Source: Lagopus muta (Eukaryota; Chordata; Aves; Galliformes; Phasianidae). Taken from it: DNA of 64,000 nt. Under the pieces are notes generated by a model that was given only the letters and a program-made list of their open reading frames with translations, did not search any database and had not been told where the DNA came from. This document shows, piece by piece, positions 12,427 through 25,751 of the stretch; position 1 is the first letter of the stretch, and each line of letters opens with the position of its first letter. The stretch lies in contig NC_064439.1 in NCBI RefSeq assembly GCF_023343835.1, positions 24,244,933 through 24,308,932 on the forward strand. The letters are read 5' to 3'. The position numbers and the translations under genes were made by a program.

Positions 12427-15400
12427 AAAACAGTGCAACATGTAGCCTGTGAAAACTGCGTACGTCTTTAATAAGAGGTTAGTGAGACTAGATGACAGTA
12501 ACAGCCCGTTTTACTTTGGGTGCAGGTGTCTCCAGAGATCCCTATGAACCACATATTTATTTGGTAATTCCAAGACAATAAAAAAGGTAAGCAGAATCCA
12601 TAATAAAGTAGGGGATGTTTCTCCCTCAGTAGAGGTATTACCAGTGGTGGTAGAGAATGGTTTGGGAAAGCTCTGTTTTAAGGTGGCTGGGATGAACAGC
12701 TATGGGACAGCTATTCCACAACAGTCAGGAATGGTCAGTAGGTACACAGGGCCCTTTCATCTGCTCTGTAATTTTTTAAGCTCATAGAGCCTTATTTCAT
12801 TCCACTTAGAATACAATATGGGGTGGCCTCCAGACACTGAGGATGCTGCCAGACAGTACCCAGAAGCATACATGGCTGCGACATGAGTGACAGAGGAAAT
12901 GTTTTTTCCTATTTCCAAGAGACTGGAGGCCAACCACCTCATTCTGTCCTCTGCCAGACTTCTGCATTTTTATAATAGTGCATGCCCAGTGTTCCTATGA
13001 ATAACATTAGAGAGGTCCCCTGATGCTGAATCAGGTGGCTGAGATCTGAAATCTCTCTCACACTATCCTGATAAACAAGTGTCATACAAACACACAGTCC
13101 CATTCTGGGATGCTTGAAACTGGCTATGCGCTAGCTAAGGCCAGTGAGTGATTTCCTGAGAAGGTTCAAAAGTCATCTGGTGGAACTGAAGTAGTTTATA
13201 AGTATGCTAAAGCTGCTGTGCTGAAAAAAGGACCAACAGAAATAGCATGCTAAGTAGGCAGAAGGGCATGATGAGGAGATAGAAAAATATAAGTTTTGTC
13301 TATCAAAAAGTGTTCTCTGACATGTTCAAGCTGATAGACAGCAAAACCCATGTCTCCGAAGCAGCAAGTCATCAGGTTTGCACAGTCACTCTTTCAGAGA
13401 GGATAGAACCAGAGAAAGAGGGTGTCTCCTGCTTTGGTTCAGTAAATCCACAGCTAGCATTTCCACCTATACACTCTGCAGTTAATTTTTCTCCTACTCT
13501 TCTTCCCACTTCGCCCCACGAGTACCCCATCCACAGGAATATCTTCAAGAGAGGCCAACTGCAATGATGCGAGACCTGTAAGGCAGACAGGCCCCCCTCA
13601 CTCAGAGGGGATCAATCCAATTTCACATGTGCTGTGTGGGCTCCCTGGCCATCACACCACCGAGATTCACCACCATTTTTCTCACTGAGTTTTGCATGCT
13701 GCCCGACCTGGAAGGCATGCTCTGGAAATGCATGTCAGGTCAGGCCTGGCAAGGGAGGGTAACACTTTGTTTGCAAACCTCAAGAGAGCTTAGATGTGAA
13801 TTAGGTGCTTGAAGGCGCACACTGTTAAGATCTTGGCAAGTTCTTGGCCAATATTTAGGAATTTTTCTGGCAGGGAAATAGATACCTCCAGGCATATGCA
13901 GCAGCTCAGTGAGAGTGCAAATGGTGGTGCTGAGAGGTATGGCAGCAGGTAAGCAGTGCAGAGCGAGTAAACTTGTTGTGAATCTAATCCAAATCCACTG
14001 CATGTAGATAAGGACTCTGAGATAATGGAACGGTGAACTGAAGGAGGTGCAGGCTGGAAATGAAGGATGCTAATGAAACTAGTAGAAATCTGATGGAACA
14101 GAAAAAATGCATTTAATGACCTCATTCGGTGAGGGCTGTACAGCAATATTTAACCCTCTGTTAAAAAATCAGACCCTCAGCACTTGCAGCTTGCCTGGAA
14201 TAAGAGGGAAGGGTGGCTACAACAGGACTGGCAGAATTGGTCATGTCCTGAGGGTGGGCTGAAACCTTAAACTGTGTTTATGGAAAAACAATGTGCTTCT
14301 TTACCTCCCTCCAACCTGGATGCACAGAACTGCTTTGAGTTGCAAGCAGTCTAATTAATCTGGTCTGCGCTTGCTTGTCAAAGCTTTCTTGTGGTGAGAT
14401 CATTTCTTGCCATTTTAAGAGAAAACTGTTTGATTTTGGAGCAAATTGCTTTGAATTTCAATTTGGGGATATCCAGTAGCATTTTGGGTAGGGAAAAGGC
14501 ATCCTGATGCTGCAGGCCACCTATTTGCAGGCCAGAAGTGGAGCCTGCCACACTCACTTGGTGTGGAGTGTACAGACAGATGGACACAACCACAGCACTG
14601 GGCGGTGGGAGCTCAGCACGGCTCAGCCCAGCCTTCACCCATCATCCTGCCTCTCTCACTCACCTCGCTGAGCTCAGGGCAGCCAAGCTGAGCCTTTCAC
14701 AAGTGCCCTTGGAGCTTGAGCTGATGCGACCCACATCTATTTTCAGTATCTGCGGTAAAATTGTTACACTTTATATGGAGAGTTAGCAGAATCCAGACAA
14801 AATAATTTATCTTATGCTATCCGTTACTAAAAGCCGAGCTGCCTTTCTTGTTCTGAGCAAAACATGTTTTTCTTCTTGGCCTGTCTTTTCTTTTGTGTGG
14901 CATCTACATTTCGGTGTGAACCCTTTCAGCATGCAAATGTGCCTCACCTCAGCAGAACGGCTCCTGTTGGATGCAGCGTGTCTGCGTGGTGGTGTTCTGG
15001 AAGAAAGCAGATTTTCCTGTGATGTACAGATCAATTCACCTTAACCCAACAAAATGGGTGCTATTGTTGTTGCTTTTCTCTGCACGCTGCGGAAGAAACA
15101 CAGCAGAAGAGCAGATGTGAAATAGATTTTTCAAACAAACCCCGAAGAGAACAATGGTTGAAATGAGTCTCTTTAAGGTTTCTGTGTCATCAAATGTTAT
15201 TGTTGACACTGCGAATGTAGCAATAGTTGTTACACTAATTAGAGTGGTGTAGTTCTAGAAACAGGAACTGTGAAAAGACTGTGTCTGGAAGGTACTAATA
15301 ATCTTCTGATACCTGTATTTTTGCCATTCTTTATTATTATAATGAGAGTGTTAATGTGCAGAGGAGAAATCATGTGTGCCCTTAATAAAGAACGAAGCAG

Positions 15401-17376
15401 CACAGTTGTTATCATCTTGAGTATCATATTCATTTAAAATCAAGTAGGCAACTCAAAGGTTAAGAGGTTTAATGTTCTTGAACTGTACAATTGAAGCACT
15501 GTAGTCCACATTATTGTTAGCAATTACTCAAAGTGCTTTGGGTTTTCATTAGAAACTTCATTTTCCGGAAGAAAGTCCCCTACAACTTTAGCCAGCACCA
15601 AAGCGTGACCATTTAAAGGCCAGACACTTTTGCATGAAGTGCATCACAAGATGTTGTCATGATATAATTTGCTCCCAGCTATTTACGTACTTCTAGATAA
15701 CCATTCTCAGTCTTCAGCCTCTCGCAAGTTTTCATGCTACCATACAATTCCAGAGAGATGTAGGGTTTTTAAGAAGCTCTGTATTTAGAGAATAATGTGA
15801 TATTCCTCACGCTTTCCTTCTATATCAGGAATATTTACTTGCAGCTTTTTCAAGCACAAGGAAGCACACATAGTTGTATCTAAAGCAGACTTTTCATAGC
15901 AGTATCCAACAGTCTTCTCCAACCCTTCCCATCCCTTGTAAAAAAAATGTCACCAGGACCTCCTTACAATTTTTGCTCTGCTGGGAGAGCTTAGGAGAAT
16001 AAGTAAGATATGTGGCATAATTTTCTGATCAACCACCCAGGCACAGTGGTAAACAGACAGAAATGTCGGTCTGTCCTCCCACTTTTCAGCAGCACATGAT
16101 GTCCTGTAGTCAAGCTTATTGTAGTGTCCTGTACTTGAAGCTTATTTGCTGTTAGACAATGAATAGCACTATCTGACACAGCAGAGATGCAGTTCCTTCA
16201 GGATGGATCAAATAAGTGCCAAAAAGAAAACAGGGTAAAGCTGAGATACAGAGAGACAGGAGTCACCTCTGCCAATATTTTTCCTAATTTGCAGCTGTGC
16301 AGATGCCCCAGCGATGAAGACATATAGGAACCGCTTAAAATAGGCTTCTGATCTGCGTGCAGAGACAATCCAGAAACCAGAGTGGCACCCCAAGCTCTGA
16401 TCACCTCTTGCATAAAACTCCTACAGGGCTCTGGAAATGGCCCTGCTGAGGATGAGGCTTGGAGGCATCGGTTCCCAGCAGTCTCAGTGGTCCACAATGG
16501 CAGGGACTGTGGTGGGGACGACTTCGCTTTTCAGTGAATGTCACAAATCGCCAGCATAAAAAGAAATGAAAGAAAATCTGAAGGAGGAAATAGCTATCTT
16601 TCCTTCTTCAACTAGCTGGTTCCCTGTCCTCTGGCATAATCCCATCCTCCCCTGATTGACTCATAACCAGTTTGGTTTCATCCAAGCCACAGCTGCGTCA
16701 AGGCACAGTGAGAGCCAATCAACCCTACCAGCTTTGTCTGTGTTTCATGATAGTTTAATCACTGAAGACTGTCTCTGTGTTGAAATATTTCCCTTTGGGG
16801 TTTCGGATAGCAGTATTATATCAAAGCAAAAGGAACCAAAAAGTGAAAAGGCTCATGTCCTCATCCAAATCGTTTGGAGTCGATACAAAAACACCTCTCC
16901 CTCTGCCTTTGTAATGAGCACGCACACTTACAGCAAGCCCTCCGGCTTGTGCAGTCAGAGTGGCTCAGAATTCAGCTGCAATTTCTGCACGTTGCATTCT
17001 TCCTTTCATTGATGCCAGTGCTGATACCAGTCAGAGGATGCAGCCTGAAAAGATTGCCAGCCTCACATACTTGCTGAAAATTGGAAAAGGAAAAAAATAA
17101 GTTGAAACAGGAAAAAAGGGGATACTACTGTGGATTGATGGTAAATGCATTATTCCCTGGGCCAGGTTTCATCCTGGTGGCAGTCAGGAATTAGGGCTGA
17201 AGTACTCAGACTTCTCTCTAACCAGGCTGAACAACAGGATCAGAGGAAAAATTTCTATTCGACCAGCGCCAGTTCCAGGTTATAATTCTGAATACACACT
17301 GCCGTATTTTCCCTCAAATCATGTTTTTTTAGTAAGTGGCTGACATGACTCAAATTGCTGCATTGAGATTCAACCT
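12427..17376. other. unique non-coding DNA
   Basis: No supported gene, RNA or clear repeat is seen across about 5 kb. The longest open frames are about 120 codons and show no recognisable domain. Splice-like strings occur at random frequency. The stretch is AT-rich, with a slightly GC-richer patch around 14520-14720. Confidence 0.5.
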
Positions 17377-17390
17377 CCCCCCCCCCCCCC
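17377..17390 (+). repeat. C14 homopolymer
   Basis: Fourteen uninterrupted C are seen. Such a run is prone to slippage and to sequencing or assembly error, so its length should be treated as approximate. Confidence 0.95.
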
Positions 17391-18561
17391 ACTCTCCCAG
17401 AAAAAGGCAAAATGGAGAGAGAATAGAACTGAGCAGTGCTGACATGGAACCTGAATACTATCATCGTTCCCCAGAACAAGCTTATTCACTCCTTTTGTTG
17501 AAAATGTCTAATCAAACAGATATTATTAACGTATACAAAAAATATCCAGTATACAAGTAACACTGCTGTAAGGAAAACATCTTTTTCAAGAAAGTTACAA
17601 AAATTATAGGTCCTTGCACCCACCGAAGTTATTTTAGCAGAGCCGTGTTGTTAGCACTGGAACTAAGCCATGTTTTCACAGTCAAATGATAGGCCTTTTC
17701 TAAGGTCATGCCCACCCAGTACAAAGCCCACTAAGTGCTTCATTGAAAAGGCTAAATGGAATTCACACTTCTCAGGCAATCGTTTCATTATGATCTGTAT
17801 GAGTATTCACAATGTAACTTTTAAAATCTTGGAAATAAAGCAGGCCAGTATCTGAGAGCAATCATATTGCGTGTCACGTTGAAAAGCGTGTGATTTGGGT
17901 CTTTCACTTCCAATGTATAATATACCATACAATGAAATTAGCATTTGTTACCTCACTCTGTCCTTTCAATCACATGCTTCTGACTTACATTTTTGAAGAA
18001 AAAAATCCACTTAGAAATAATAGAAATCAAGATTTCACCTTTTCCTACTGAGACTTACTGAACACACATGTAACGTTTGTAAGTGGTGTGGAACCTTTAA
18101 GGAGGTGACAGCAGAAATGGCAGTGTGTGTCTTGGAAGTACAGCTAGAAAATTAAAGAGTATCACATTTATGCAATCCTTGGAGTCTTGTGGGCTGAGGT
18201 CACATATGGAGATGCTGATTTCACTTCTGAAGCTGGGTTGTATTTAACTGAATTTAGGATCCCTCTGAATTCACTGGCTGTTTGTTTTGCAATATCTGGC
18301 TTAGGTTAATCTCAACCAAAATGCAGTGAATGGATTCACAAAACCAGACTTCCATTATCCACCACAAATGGATCCTGTTAGTCTATTAACCTTATAAAAA
18401 GATAAGCCAGGGAAACATCTGCATGGTCTTGCAGCATTATTTTGCTCAACTTCAGTAAAGAATTTGTTGCTGCACAACAATCTTGTAAGCAGCCTATGGA
18501 GCAATTCCAGAGGGTGGATACGTAACTGACAGAGTACTGATATAACTAGAGCATGGAAAGT
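17391..18561. other. unique non-coding DNA
   Basis: Plain AT-rich unique sequence with no gene or transposon I can recognise. Confidence 0.55.
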
Positions 18562-18879
18562 GATGGGGAAAGGGGAAGAGGGAAGGGGAAGGGGAAGTGG
18601 AGGTGGAGGGGGAAGAGGAAGGAAGAAAAAAGAAAAGAAAAGAAAAGAAAAGAAAAGAAAAGAAAAGAAAAGAAAAGAAAAGAAAAGAAAAGAAAAGAAA
18701 AGAAAAGAAAAGAAAAGAAAAGAAAAGAAAAGAAAAGAAAAGAAAAGAAAAGAAAAGAAAAGAAAAGAAAAGAAAAGAAAAGAAAAGAAAAGAAAAGAAA
18801 AGAAAAGAAAAGAAAAGAAAAGAAAAGAAAAGGAAAGAAAAGAAAAAGGAAAAAAGAAAGGAAAAGAAAAGAAAAAGGA
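18562..18879 (+). repeat. polypurine tract with perfect (GAAAA)40
   Basis: A G-rich head of GGGGAA-like units (18565-18612) passes into a perfect GAAAA pentamer array: 40 copies from 18632 to 18831, then an imperfect purine tail to 18879. From 18605 to 18879 the plus strand has no pyrimidine at all (275 bases). Lys-Glu-Arg frames on this strand and Phe-Leu-Ser frames opposite are artefacts. Uninterrupted copies imply recent expansion and likely length polymorphism. Homopurine mirror tracts of this kind are known to be able to form triplex (H-DNA). Confidence 0.97.
18565..18594 (+). other. G-quadruplex motif at the head of the purine tract
   Basis: Five G-runs (18565-18568, 18572-18575, 18580-18582, 18585-18588 and 18591-18594) are separated by loops of 3, 4, 2 and 2 bases, satisfying the G3+N1-7 rule. 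Formation in the cell is inference. Confidence 0.7.
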
Positions 18880-19199
18880 TGTATCAAACACACAAGTGCA
18901 ACACGGAGAAAAACTAGTTAGGGAGCAGTGCTTTGGAAAAGGAGACTGGCATTATAATGGCTGAGTTAGTAATTCCATACGTCAGACTTCATGTTGGGTG
19001 TACTCATATGGGAGCATCTGCCGTCTTCCACGAAGCACTAGTCCAGCTGCAAGGATGCACTTCAGTTTGACTACTTCATATCAGGGAAGGGAGGAGTTCT
19101 GGGAGGCATCCTCAGGGTGAATGATCCAAGGTGTCCATTGAGGAGGGACTGGGGCAACATCAAAGGAATTGTGCTAGGGACACCAGGGAAGAACCATCT
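18880..19199. other. non-coding DNA, possibly the 5' edge of an old CR1
   Basis: No gene is seen. About 19080-19199 (for example 'ggaggcatcctcagggtgaatgatccaagg') may be very diverged CR1 continuous with the next entry, but I cannot fix a boundary. Confidence 0.35.
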
Positions 19200-19490
19200 T
19201 CAAGTATGTAAAAGAAGAGGAACGAGTAACACCTAACCTGTATTTCTGCAGTGGCAAGAAGCAGCAACACTCTTTAATTGTACCGAGGGAGACGCAGGCT
19301 AAGTATTTCAGGAAATACCTTCCTAACAATACAGGCAGACAGTGAAGCACTGAGGTTTGCTGTCTGGAAAAAGTATTGAAACACTCAGTACTATAAATCT
19401 TGCAAACCACTGAGACAAATCTCTCAAGGACCACATGAACATGGTGAGTTGGCCTTCCAAGTCCCTTCCAGCCCTTTCTCTTTCAGTCCC
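19200..19490 (+). mobile_element. ancient, decayed CR1-type LINE fragment
   Basis: The order of landmarks fits a CR1 3' region of an older subfamily: 'caggaaataccttcctaacaa' corresponds to the usual 'aggaaaaacttcctaac', then 'cagtgaagcac..', then 'gttggccttccaagtcccttccagccct' near the 3' end. Divergence is high throughout and the terminal octamers are not recognisable. The call rests on this collinearity read by eye. Confidence 0.5.
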
Positions 19491-21063
19491 TCTGCTTAGC
19501 TTAGATATAAAGCCTTTGCAGGGCAGCTTTTCAGGCTGTCCTAAAGAAGCAGCTGCAATCAATAGGCAGCAGGATTACTCTCTCAGGACAGCTGAGAGAG
19601 AGAAAAACACCTGTGAGGAAAGGGAGTCTTGCCATTCAGATGGGCTTTTAATTTGGTTCAACCTTCAGTCCTTGCCTGCCTCTGGAATTACAGGCCATCT
19701 TTTTAAAGAGCTTTTGTGCTATCACAAAAGAGCAACACCTCTCTGGTTTCCTTTTTATTATTTTTTTAACACTGTAAATTATCCATCCTGGTATTGCAAT
19801 CCCCGGACTCAAATCGCATTGCATATATCACTGCCATTTCCAGATGAACATTTTTATCATGTAATTGCTCAAAACTGTGTAATAACAGTTGTGCCTGTTT
19901 GCATTAGTGCATGGCAGAGAAAGTGGAGGGGCAGAATTTGAAGGCTTTCCATTATTATTTATACAAATCTCAGGTTTCATGGCTGGGAAGTGTGGAATTC
20001 ACGCAGATAAATGGTAATGAGCCACCACTAAAAGATGAAAACGTAGGTCCAGAGTCCCCAGTACTGAGCATTAAGTGCCAATAGTACATTAAGCCTGACC
20101 CAGGAGGGGAAAGTTGGAGTCTGCCTTCTCAAGAGGGCTTATGATGTTAAAAGAATCTCGCAATCTAAACAAGGTCTTTCCAGCTAGATATGCCATTTTT
20201 CATTCTTGTGCACACACAGATCAAGGGAAGGCCATGAGTCTGTGGCTCATAAAGCAGGTTTTTTTCAAAACTTCTTAATCTCCTTTGCTTTGGGAAGTGC
20301 TAAGATCTAGTCTCCTTTACGTTGCCTTCTTTTACTTATTTATGAACCTAAAGCCCGGATTTTTCAGAAAAGGGAGAAAATTGCTTTGAAGTTAATTTTA
20401 GATGTAGAAGCAAACCCTGACCACAAAAATGCTTTCAGAGGGTCACAGCACTGTCTGGAGATTGAGTTGTCCTGACACTTCCTAATATCGGGGATAAAGC
20501 ACATTCCGTTCACCTTGATGTGAGACATTGAACTTACTCAGGTTAAAATATGGCATCCTACAAACTTTGAGAGGACTTTTTTTCCAGTATTTTTCTAAGT
20601 ATTCCTAAATCCAGATCCTCCAAGGATGATTCTGAGCTTGAATTCACCACAGGTATATGTTTTTTCAACATAGACATCACAGAGATGGTTTCATCACCGT
20701 ACACTGTACCCTTTTCCCGAGCAGTTTATTGTGCGGTCACAGATCTGAAAACAAGCTCACAGCTTAACTTTCCAAGAATGCTTTTCTTAAAGTCATCCAC
20801 ATTGACACATATCAGTTCCCTTACCTTACTAAGGATGACTGAAAGTGCCAAAAGTGTGCGTACGGAGGTCTGAGGAAATTCCCCAGAAAATACATGATAA
20901 AGGTAAGGATTTAACTGTACATCTTTTAAAGATTCTGGCTGAAAGTTTGCAACTATTTAAAAAACAGCCACTCTGTACTTGCTCTCTTGCTCTATTACAC
21001 TATTAAACAAACACTGATTATCATAAATAGTATCTAATATCTGTATACCTTGTTTTCAGTTTT
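19491..21063. other. unique non-coding DNA
   Basis: A 168-codon open frame begins at 19435 on the plus strand. It starts inside the decayed CR1 and its translation has no recognisable domain. I see no gene in this stretch. Confidence 0.5.
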
Positions 21064-21150
21064 ATCACAGAACCATAGGATGGCTTAGGTTGGAAAGGAC
21101 CTCAAAGATTGTCTAGTTCTGACCCTCAAACACCACTCATTTTCAAACGT
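21064..21150 (-). mobile_element. CR1 LINE 3'-end fragment
   Basis: Read on the minus strand this is the CR1 3' terminus. On the plus strand it appears as 'cacagaaccataggatggc', then 'ttggaaaggacctcaaagat' and 'tctagttctgaccc', the reverse complement of the usual 'gatgatctttgaggtcccttccaacc..attctatg' end. Only the terminal 80-90 bases survive, so this is a strongly 5'-truncated insertion. Confidence 0.88.
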
Positions 21151-24123
21151 AGCATACCTCTCGTGGTCTTCAGTAGTTTTATAAAGTGAAAGAAATATTT
21201 TATATGTACGTATACTCAACCTTCACTACGATCAAAATATGCCAATGTATGACTAGTACACATCCATGTTTTGAACAGGTTCCTCTCTATTTCCAATGAC
21301 CATGAAGCTCTGAGCTCTAAAAGCAGGGATTTTTTTGTTCTTTATACTGTTATGTCTTAAGCTCTGTCTCAGCTATTATATATACGTGGATATATATGCA
21401 GGTGTATAAATAACAAGAGGATTATTTGCAAAAGTATTGGCAATTTTGGATGCCAGGTCCTAATACACCAGGGGCACAAATGTCCCTGCAGAACCAGAAA
21501 CTCCAAATTATCATTTGCTTCTTCAGGGCTTGATCATTATTATTTAATAAAAATATCTGAGTTTTTGCTTTAAAAAAATTAATTATTATTCTTATTAATT
21601 TACTTTTCATCATTTCAATTTCCATCTTTTGAAAACATCCATAATAGCTTTAGCTGTGATGCTATCAAATATTAAAACTAATCATACTTCTTATCATGGT
21701 TTAAAAAGAAAAATGCTTAATCATACCATGACAGAACATAAAGTCTAACAGGATTACTTCACATCACTGGCTCCAACTGACCTGACACAGCAGAGGAGAG
21801 CAGAGTTTCTCCCCTGACCATTTCTCTCTTACAAGGAGAAGAAAGAAAACTTCCAAAAGCTCCTTTAAACAAGGTTCTAAGCTTGCAAAAATCCTGTGAA
21901 TAATTTCTGCTGAACAAGTTATTTATAAAACACACAGAAACCCATGCACCCTATGCTCCTGTTTGCTCCCTCCTGTAAGCCCCCCCTCTAAGTACTCCCA
22001 TCCATAGGGCTCACATGAGCCACACTACAGCTTCTATCACACTACACCTACTAACTTCTTTCAAGGATATGCCCAAGAACATTTTGCAATTTATAGAAGT
22101 GTTTTTTGATTCTTCAGTCAGGCTCTCACAAGCTTGATGGGGCATTTTGGCTGCATAGGAAGGACAAAGCAGGAAAGGAAAAACAAGTTGGCTCAGACAG
22201 CTGTAGATGGGGAAGTTCTTGGCAGATGTTCCCATTATGAAGTGCATCCCATGTGGATGACCTTCCTCCTGGGGCTTCTCAGGCGCTATATGAAGCATCA
22301 CTGCTTACACACAACTATCTTTGCATTGAGTAGGCAAGAATGCCAGGACAATGGCAGGATGAGAAATGCCCTATGGTGTGCCAGTGTCCAGGAGGAGAAC
22401 TGTGGTCGGTGAAACTTCTGACGGACACCCTAAGGTGCCATGACACATTCTGAGAAAGACTCTGATGTGTTATGCTTTGGTTGCCTTTGGCATAGAAACC
22501 CATGTTACAGTGGTTCTGCATTTTCATTTGAAGGTACATTAAACCATTTTATTTTAAAGATCAATCAGATAAATGGAAGAGCAAGCCTTTGAGCATGCTG
22601 GTAATACATGCTTTAGGTTACTTTATCTTTGGGAATGGGCCAAAGTGGTTTCTGTCTGTGTGCGTGTGTCTATGTAATTAGCCCACAAATTCAAATGCAA
22701 ATAAAACTAACTAGGCAATGCATGTAAATAACCATCAGCACCATGATGCGTATCACTCTCAAAATATGATTCCCATGCATTACAAAGACACGGGGACTGT
22801 AAAAGGACAAAGAAATCTCAATTTTCATTTCAGTCACTAGGAAGAGCTGTGGGGGAACCTGGATACTCCTGCACTTTGGTACCTGAAATAGGAAGCAAAG
22901 CAGTAGAGTAGAACCAGTTTTCATGCACAAGGAAGTGGCTAGGATGATAAAACCAGTAGCAGAGGGTGGTGTAGAATGGAGGCCATGACTTGCAGAGGTT
23001 CCTCGTTTGTAAGCTGCTTGCTGCCATGGTGCTCGCCAGCTGGGAGCTCAGGTGTCTGCATAGTACTCAGGACAAACTGAGTTTGCATCACCTGGAGATT
23101 TTCATGTGCCAAATCTCTGTCTGCAGGGGTGAGTATGGGGCCTCACTCCACACAGCCTTCCCTCTGGAGTGCCTCAAGGACAACCTCACCCTATGGGTCA
23201 GGCTTCAGGCCTGCACATGGGGCAGTGCCTGTGACACACGGACACACCTTCCTTTGGCCTCCAGCGACCTCCACCCAGCATTTTTGTCCTTCTCTGCAAC
23301 AAGGCACAGTCATTGCCACAGGTTGTCCTGTGAGGCAAGGCTTATGTCAGCCAGCTTTCAGCCTTCCTGCTCCTCTGTCACCTGCCATGAACCAGGACTC
23401 ACTGTGGCAGTGTAAGCTGCTATCAGCAGTAGCCTGTGTCACTGTCAGTGGAGCCATAGCAGCCTGGTAGGCAGCTCCCCAGATACTTCTACGGATGCTT
23501 TCCCAGAATAAGCAGTGGCTTCACAATATTCAGTGCTCTATTTCTCAACTGCCCTGATGGTGAGGCTCAGAGGAGCTGTTGCCAGCACTGCTGGCTCACA
23601 TGGACAGTGTCACCTGCTGCTGGGAGAAGCAAGGGAAATACAAGAGAAATATGATGCTATCAAAGAGATCTTGGTCTGCAATGTTATGTTTGTGAAGTGG
23701 GGGGAAAAAAACATCAGAAGATACAAAATAAAACAGGAATGCATGGAAACTGTAAAGCTGTTTAAGGTCAACTTGTCCAAATTCTTGTTAAGTTTCATTG
23801 CAAAGAAGGATAAGCACCCCAGAACATATTTTGTTACTGGTTCTAGCTTTATCTTTGAGCAGGCTGGAGCCTGCCAGGGAGAAGGACACACCGTATCTTT
23901 CCTAGTTGCTTTTTTCTCCACTATTCTCATCCCCTCTGTTTTCTTTTGTGCTGGGAGATATGGCTTCTCTTTGCATCCCAACAAGGACACGAACTCTTTC
24001 TAGGCAGATCAGTATTAATTAGTATGATTGCAAATAAGGTGAAAGGGAGTTATAAATTCTTTTTGTTAAGTATTTCAGTAAGAAAGTAAATGCCATTACA
24101 GCTGAATATTCACCTTTTCCTTC
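21151..24123. other. unique non-coding DNA
   Basis: No gene or element is recognised. 21370-21430 and 21540-21610 are very AT-rich. 22990-23470 is GC-richer with overlapping open frames of up to 141 codons that show no known domain. A 162-codon frame at 23515-24003 is likewise unrecognised. Confidence 0.5.
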
Positions 24124-24450
24124 TGGGCTGGAGCAGCCCTCCTACAAAGACATGCTGAGGGAACTGGGCTTGTTGAGTCTGGAAGAGAGAAGGCTCTCGG
24201 GAGACCTCATTGTGGCCTTTTAGTACTTACAGGGAGCTTAAAGACAGCAGGCAGAGCAACTTTTTACATGCACACAAAGTGATAGGACAAAGGGAAATGG
24301 CTTTAAACTAACAGGTGAGATTTAGGTTAGATGTTAAGATGAAATTTTTTACTCAGAGGGTGGCGAGGCACTGGTCTATGTTGCCCAGAGAAGCCCCATC
24401 CCTGGAGGTGCTCCAGGCCAGGTTAGACGCAGCCTGGGCAGAGAAGGTCA
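24124..24450 (+). mobile_element. CR1 LINE fragment lacking its 3' tail
   Basis: It starts in the 'gggctggagca..ctcctac' region, continues through 'gctgagggaactgggcttgtt', 'gggagacctcattg' and 'ataggacaaagggaaatggc', and ends shortly after 'ccatccctggaggtgctccaggccagg'. The usual 3' end and octamers are missing. The frame 24315-24506 reads KFFTQRVARHW..LPREAPSLEVL, the CR1 ORF2 C-terminus. It is a dead copy. Confidence 0.9.
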
Positions 24451-25689
24451 TCATAGTGCTTCACATTTGCATTCAAGAAAAAGTGATAATAACACAAATA
24501 TTTTGAAACTTTCTCTCTTCATCTGCTGGTATTGTGGTACCCTGTCATGGCCTCATGCTTGTCACTGGGCTCTGACTAATTGTTTTTTTGTCAAAAACTG
24601 CTTGGTTTTCCCACTAATGAACACCTATGAGCTCCAGCACTGAAGGGGAAGAAAGGCTGGAAAGAAGAAACGAGTTTGCCGTGTGTCCCCAGCCATGCCT
24701 GGCCCTGCCCTCTCCAGTGTCTGCTCTCCCTGAGGGCTGTGCAGGAATGTGTCACATCTTTTCATCTTTTGCATCAGGGAGACCCATATTTTGGAGCAGT
24801 CACCACATTTGAGGAAGACATTTCCAGCAGAAAGTACAAAAGGAACATAGGGGTGTACCTGGGATATTTGATTCCTGCAGTGCAGTGTATAGGCACACCT
24901 ATAAAAGAAAATGAGAAACACAGAGATGTCACTACAGCCAAGGAATTGTTTTGCATCATCTGCAATGGCTTAACTATGACTGAAGACGTATGCAGACTTT
25001 ATCTCCACTTGCAGGAGTCTTTCCAGCACATAAGTTAGAATGTTAAAGAGAAAAGGTGATCCCTCAATTAAAGCACTGGCCTAGATGACTGCTTGCAAGT
25101 GTAGGGGATAATTTATAGACAGATAGATTTTATACTAGGCTTTTAGTTTGTTAACAGTGCTATCAGCTTTGCTGACTATTCAAGAAGCTTTGGTGTGATA
25201 TCTGAATAGCTGCTATCTGGTCATTTTAAATGCTAGATCAAATCTTTATATCATGGTAGAAAATTTTTTTCCGTGCATTAGAATTTAAATAACACCAAGA
25301 CTTTACCTTCTTGTCTTCTAAATACTTTGAAGTACAAATATTGACAGAAGTTGAACTATATTCAAACACCACAAATTTACCCAAAGTATCTGTGTGCCAT
25401 TCACACTGAATTTCACAGCTTCAGGTTGATTCCAAATCAGTGCTCTCACTCTATTTGCACCTGTGTCTGCAGAAGCCTTATTGACTAGTGGCTAAAGGAG
25501 ATGAGGAAGTACTACTGAAATTTTACAAGTACTTGTTGAGATTTTATCTCAAATGCTATGTACCACTTTGATTTCCCCTTTTCATGTAGGACCTTGAAGC
25601 AGTACCTACTGCTGGGTTCTGTGGCCCTGGCAGATTCTTTCTCACTCTATTGTCCTGTGTGTCAAGTAGAATGCGAGAACAAGCTGAAT
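24451..25689. other. unique non-coding DNA
   Basis: I see no gene, RNA or recognisable repeat. Open frames here are 120 codons or less and unrecognised. Confidence 0.5.
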
Positions 25690-25751
25690 TTATATATTAG
25701 ATAATCTTTAAACATCCTTTCCAACTCAAATATTACATGATTCTATGATTT
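25690..25751 (+). mobile_element. CR1 LINE 3'-terminal remnant
   Basis: 'agataatctttaaacatcctttccaactcaaa' followed by 'atgattctatgatt' matches the last 60 bases of CR1 (gatgatctttaaggtccctyccaaccc..attctatgattctatg). The upstream boundary is unclear and could lie nearer 25640. Confidence 0.7.

Noticed and set aside
18355..18964. Several open frames of 106-178 codons over the GAAAA array on both strands
   Set aside because: Stop-free pentamer repeats produce open frames on both strands at once; there is no protein signal outside the repeat.
19435..19941. 168-codon plus-strand open frame
   Set aside because: It starts inside a decayed CR1 fragment and has no recognisable protein features.
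23515..24003. 162-codon plus-strand open frame
   Set aside because: No family resemblance, and a 126-codon frame overlaps it on the other strand, as expected from a locally stop-poor composition.
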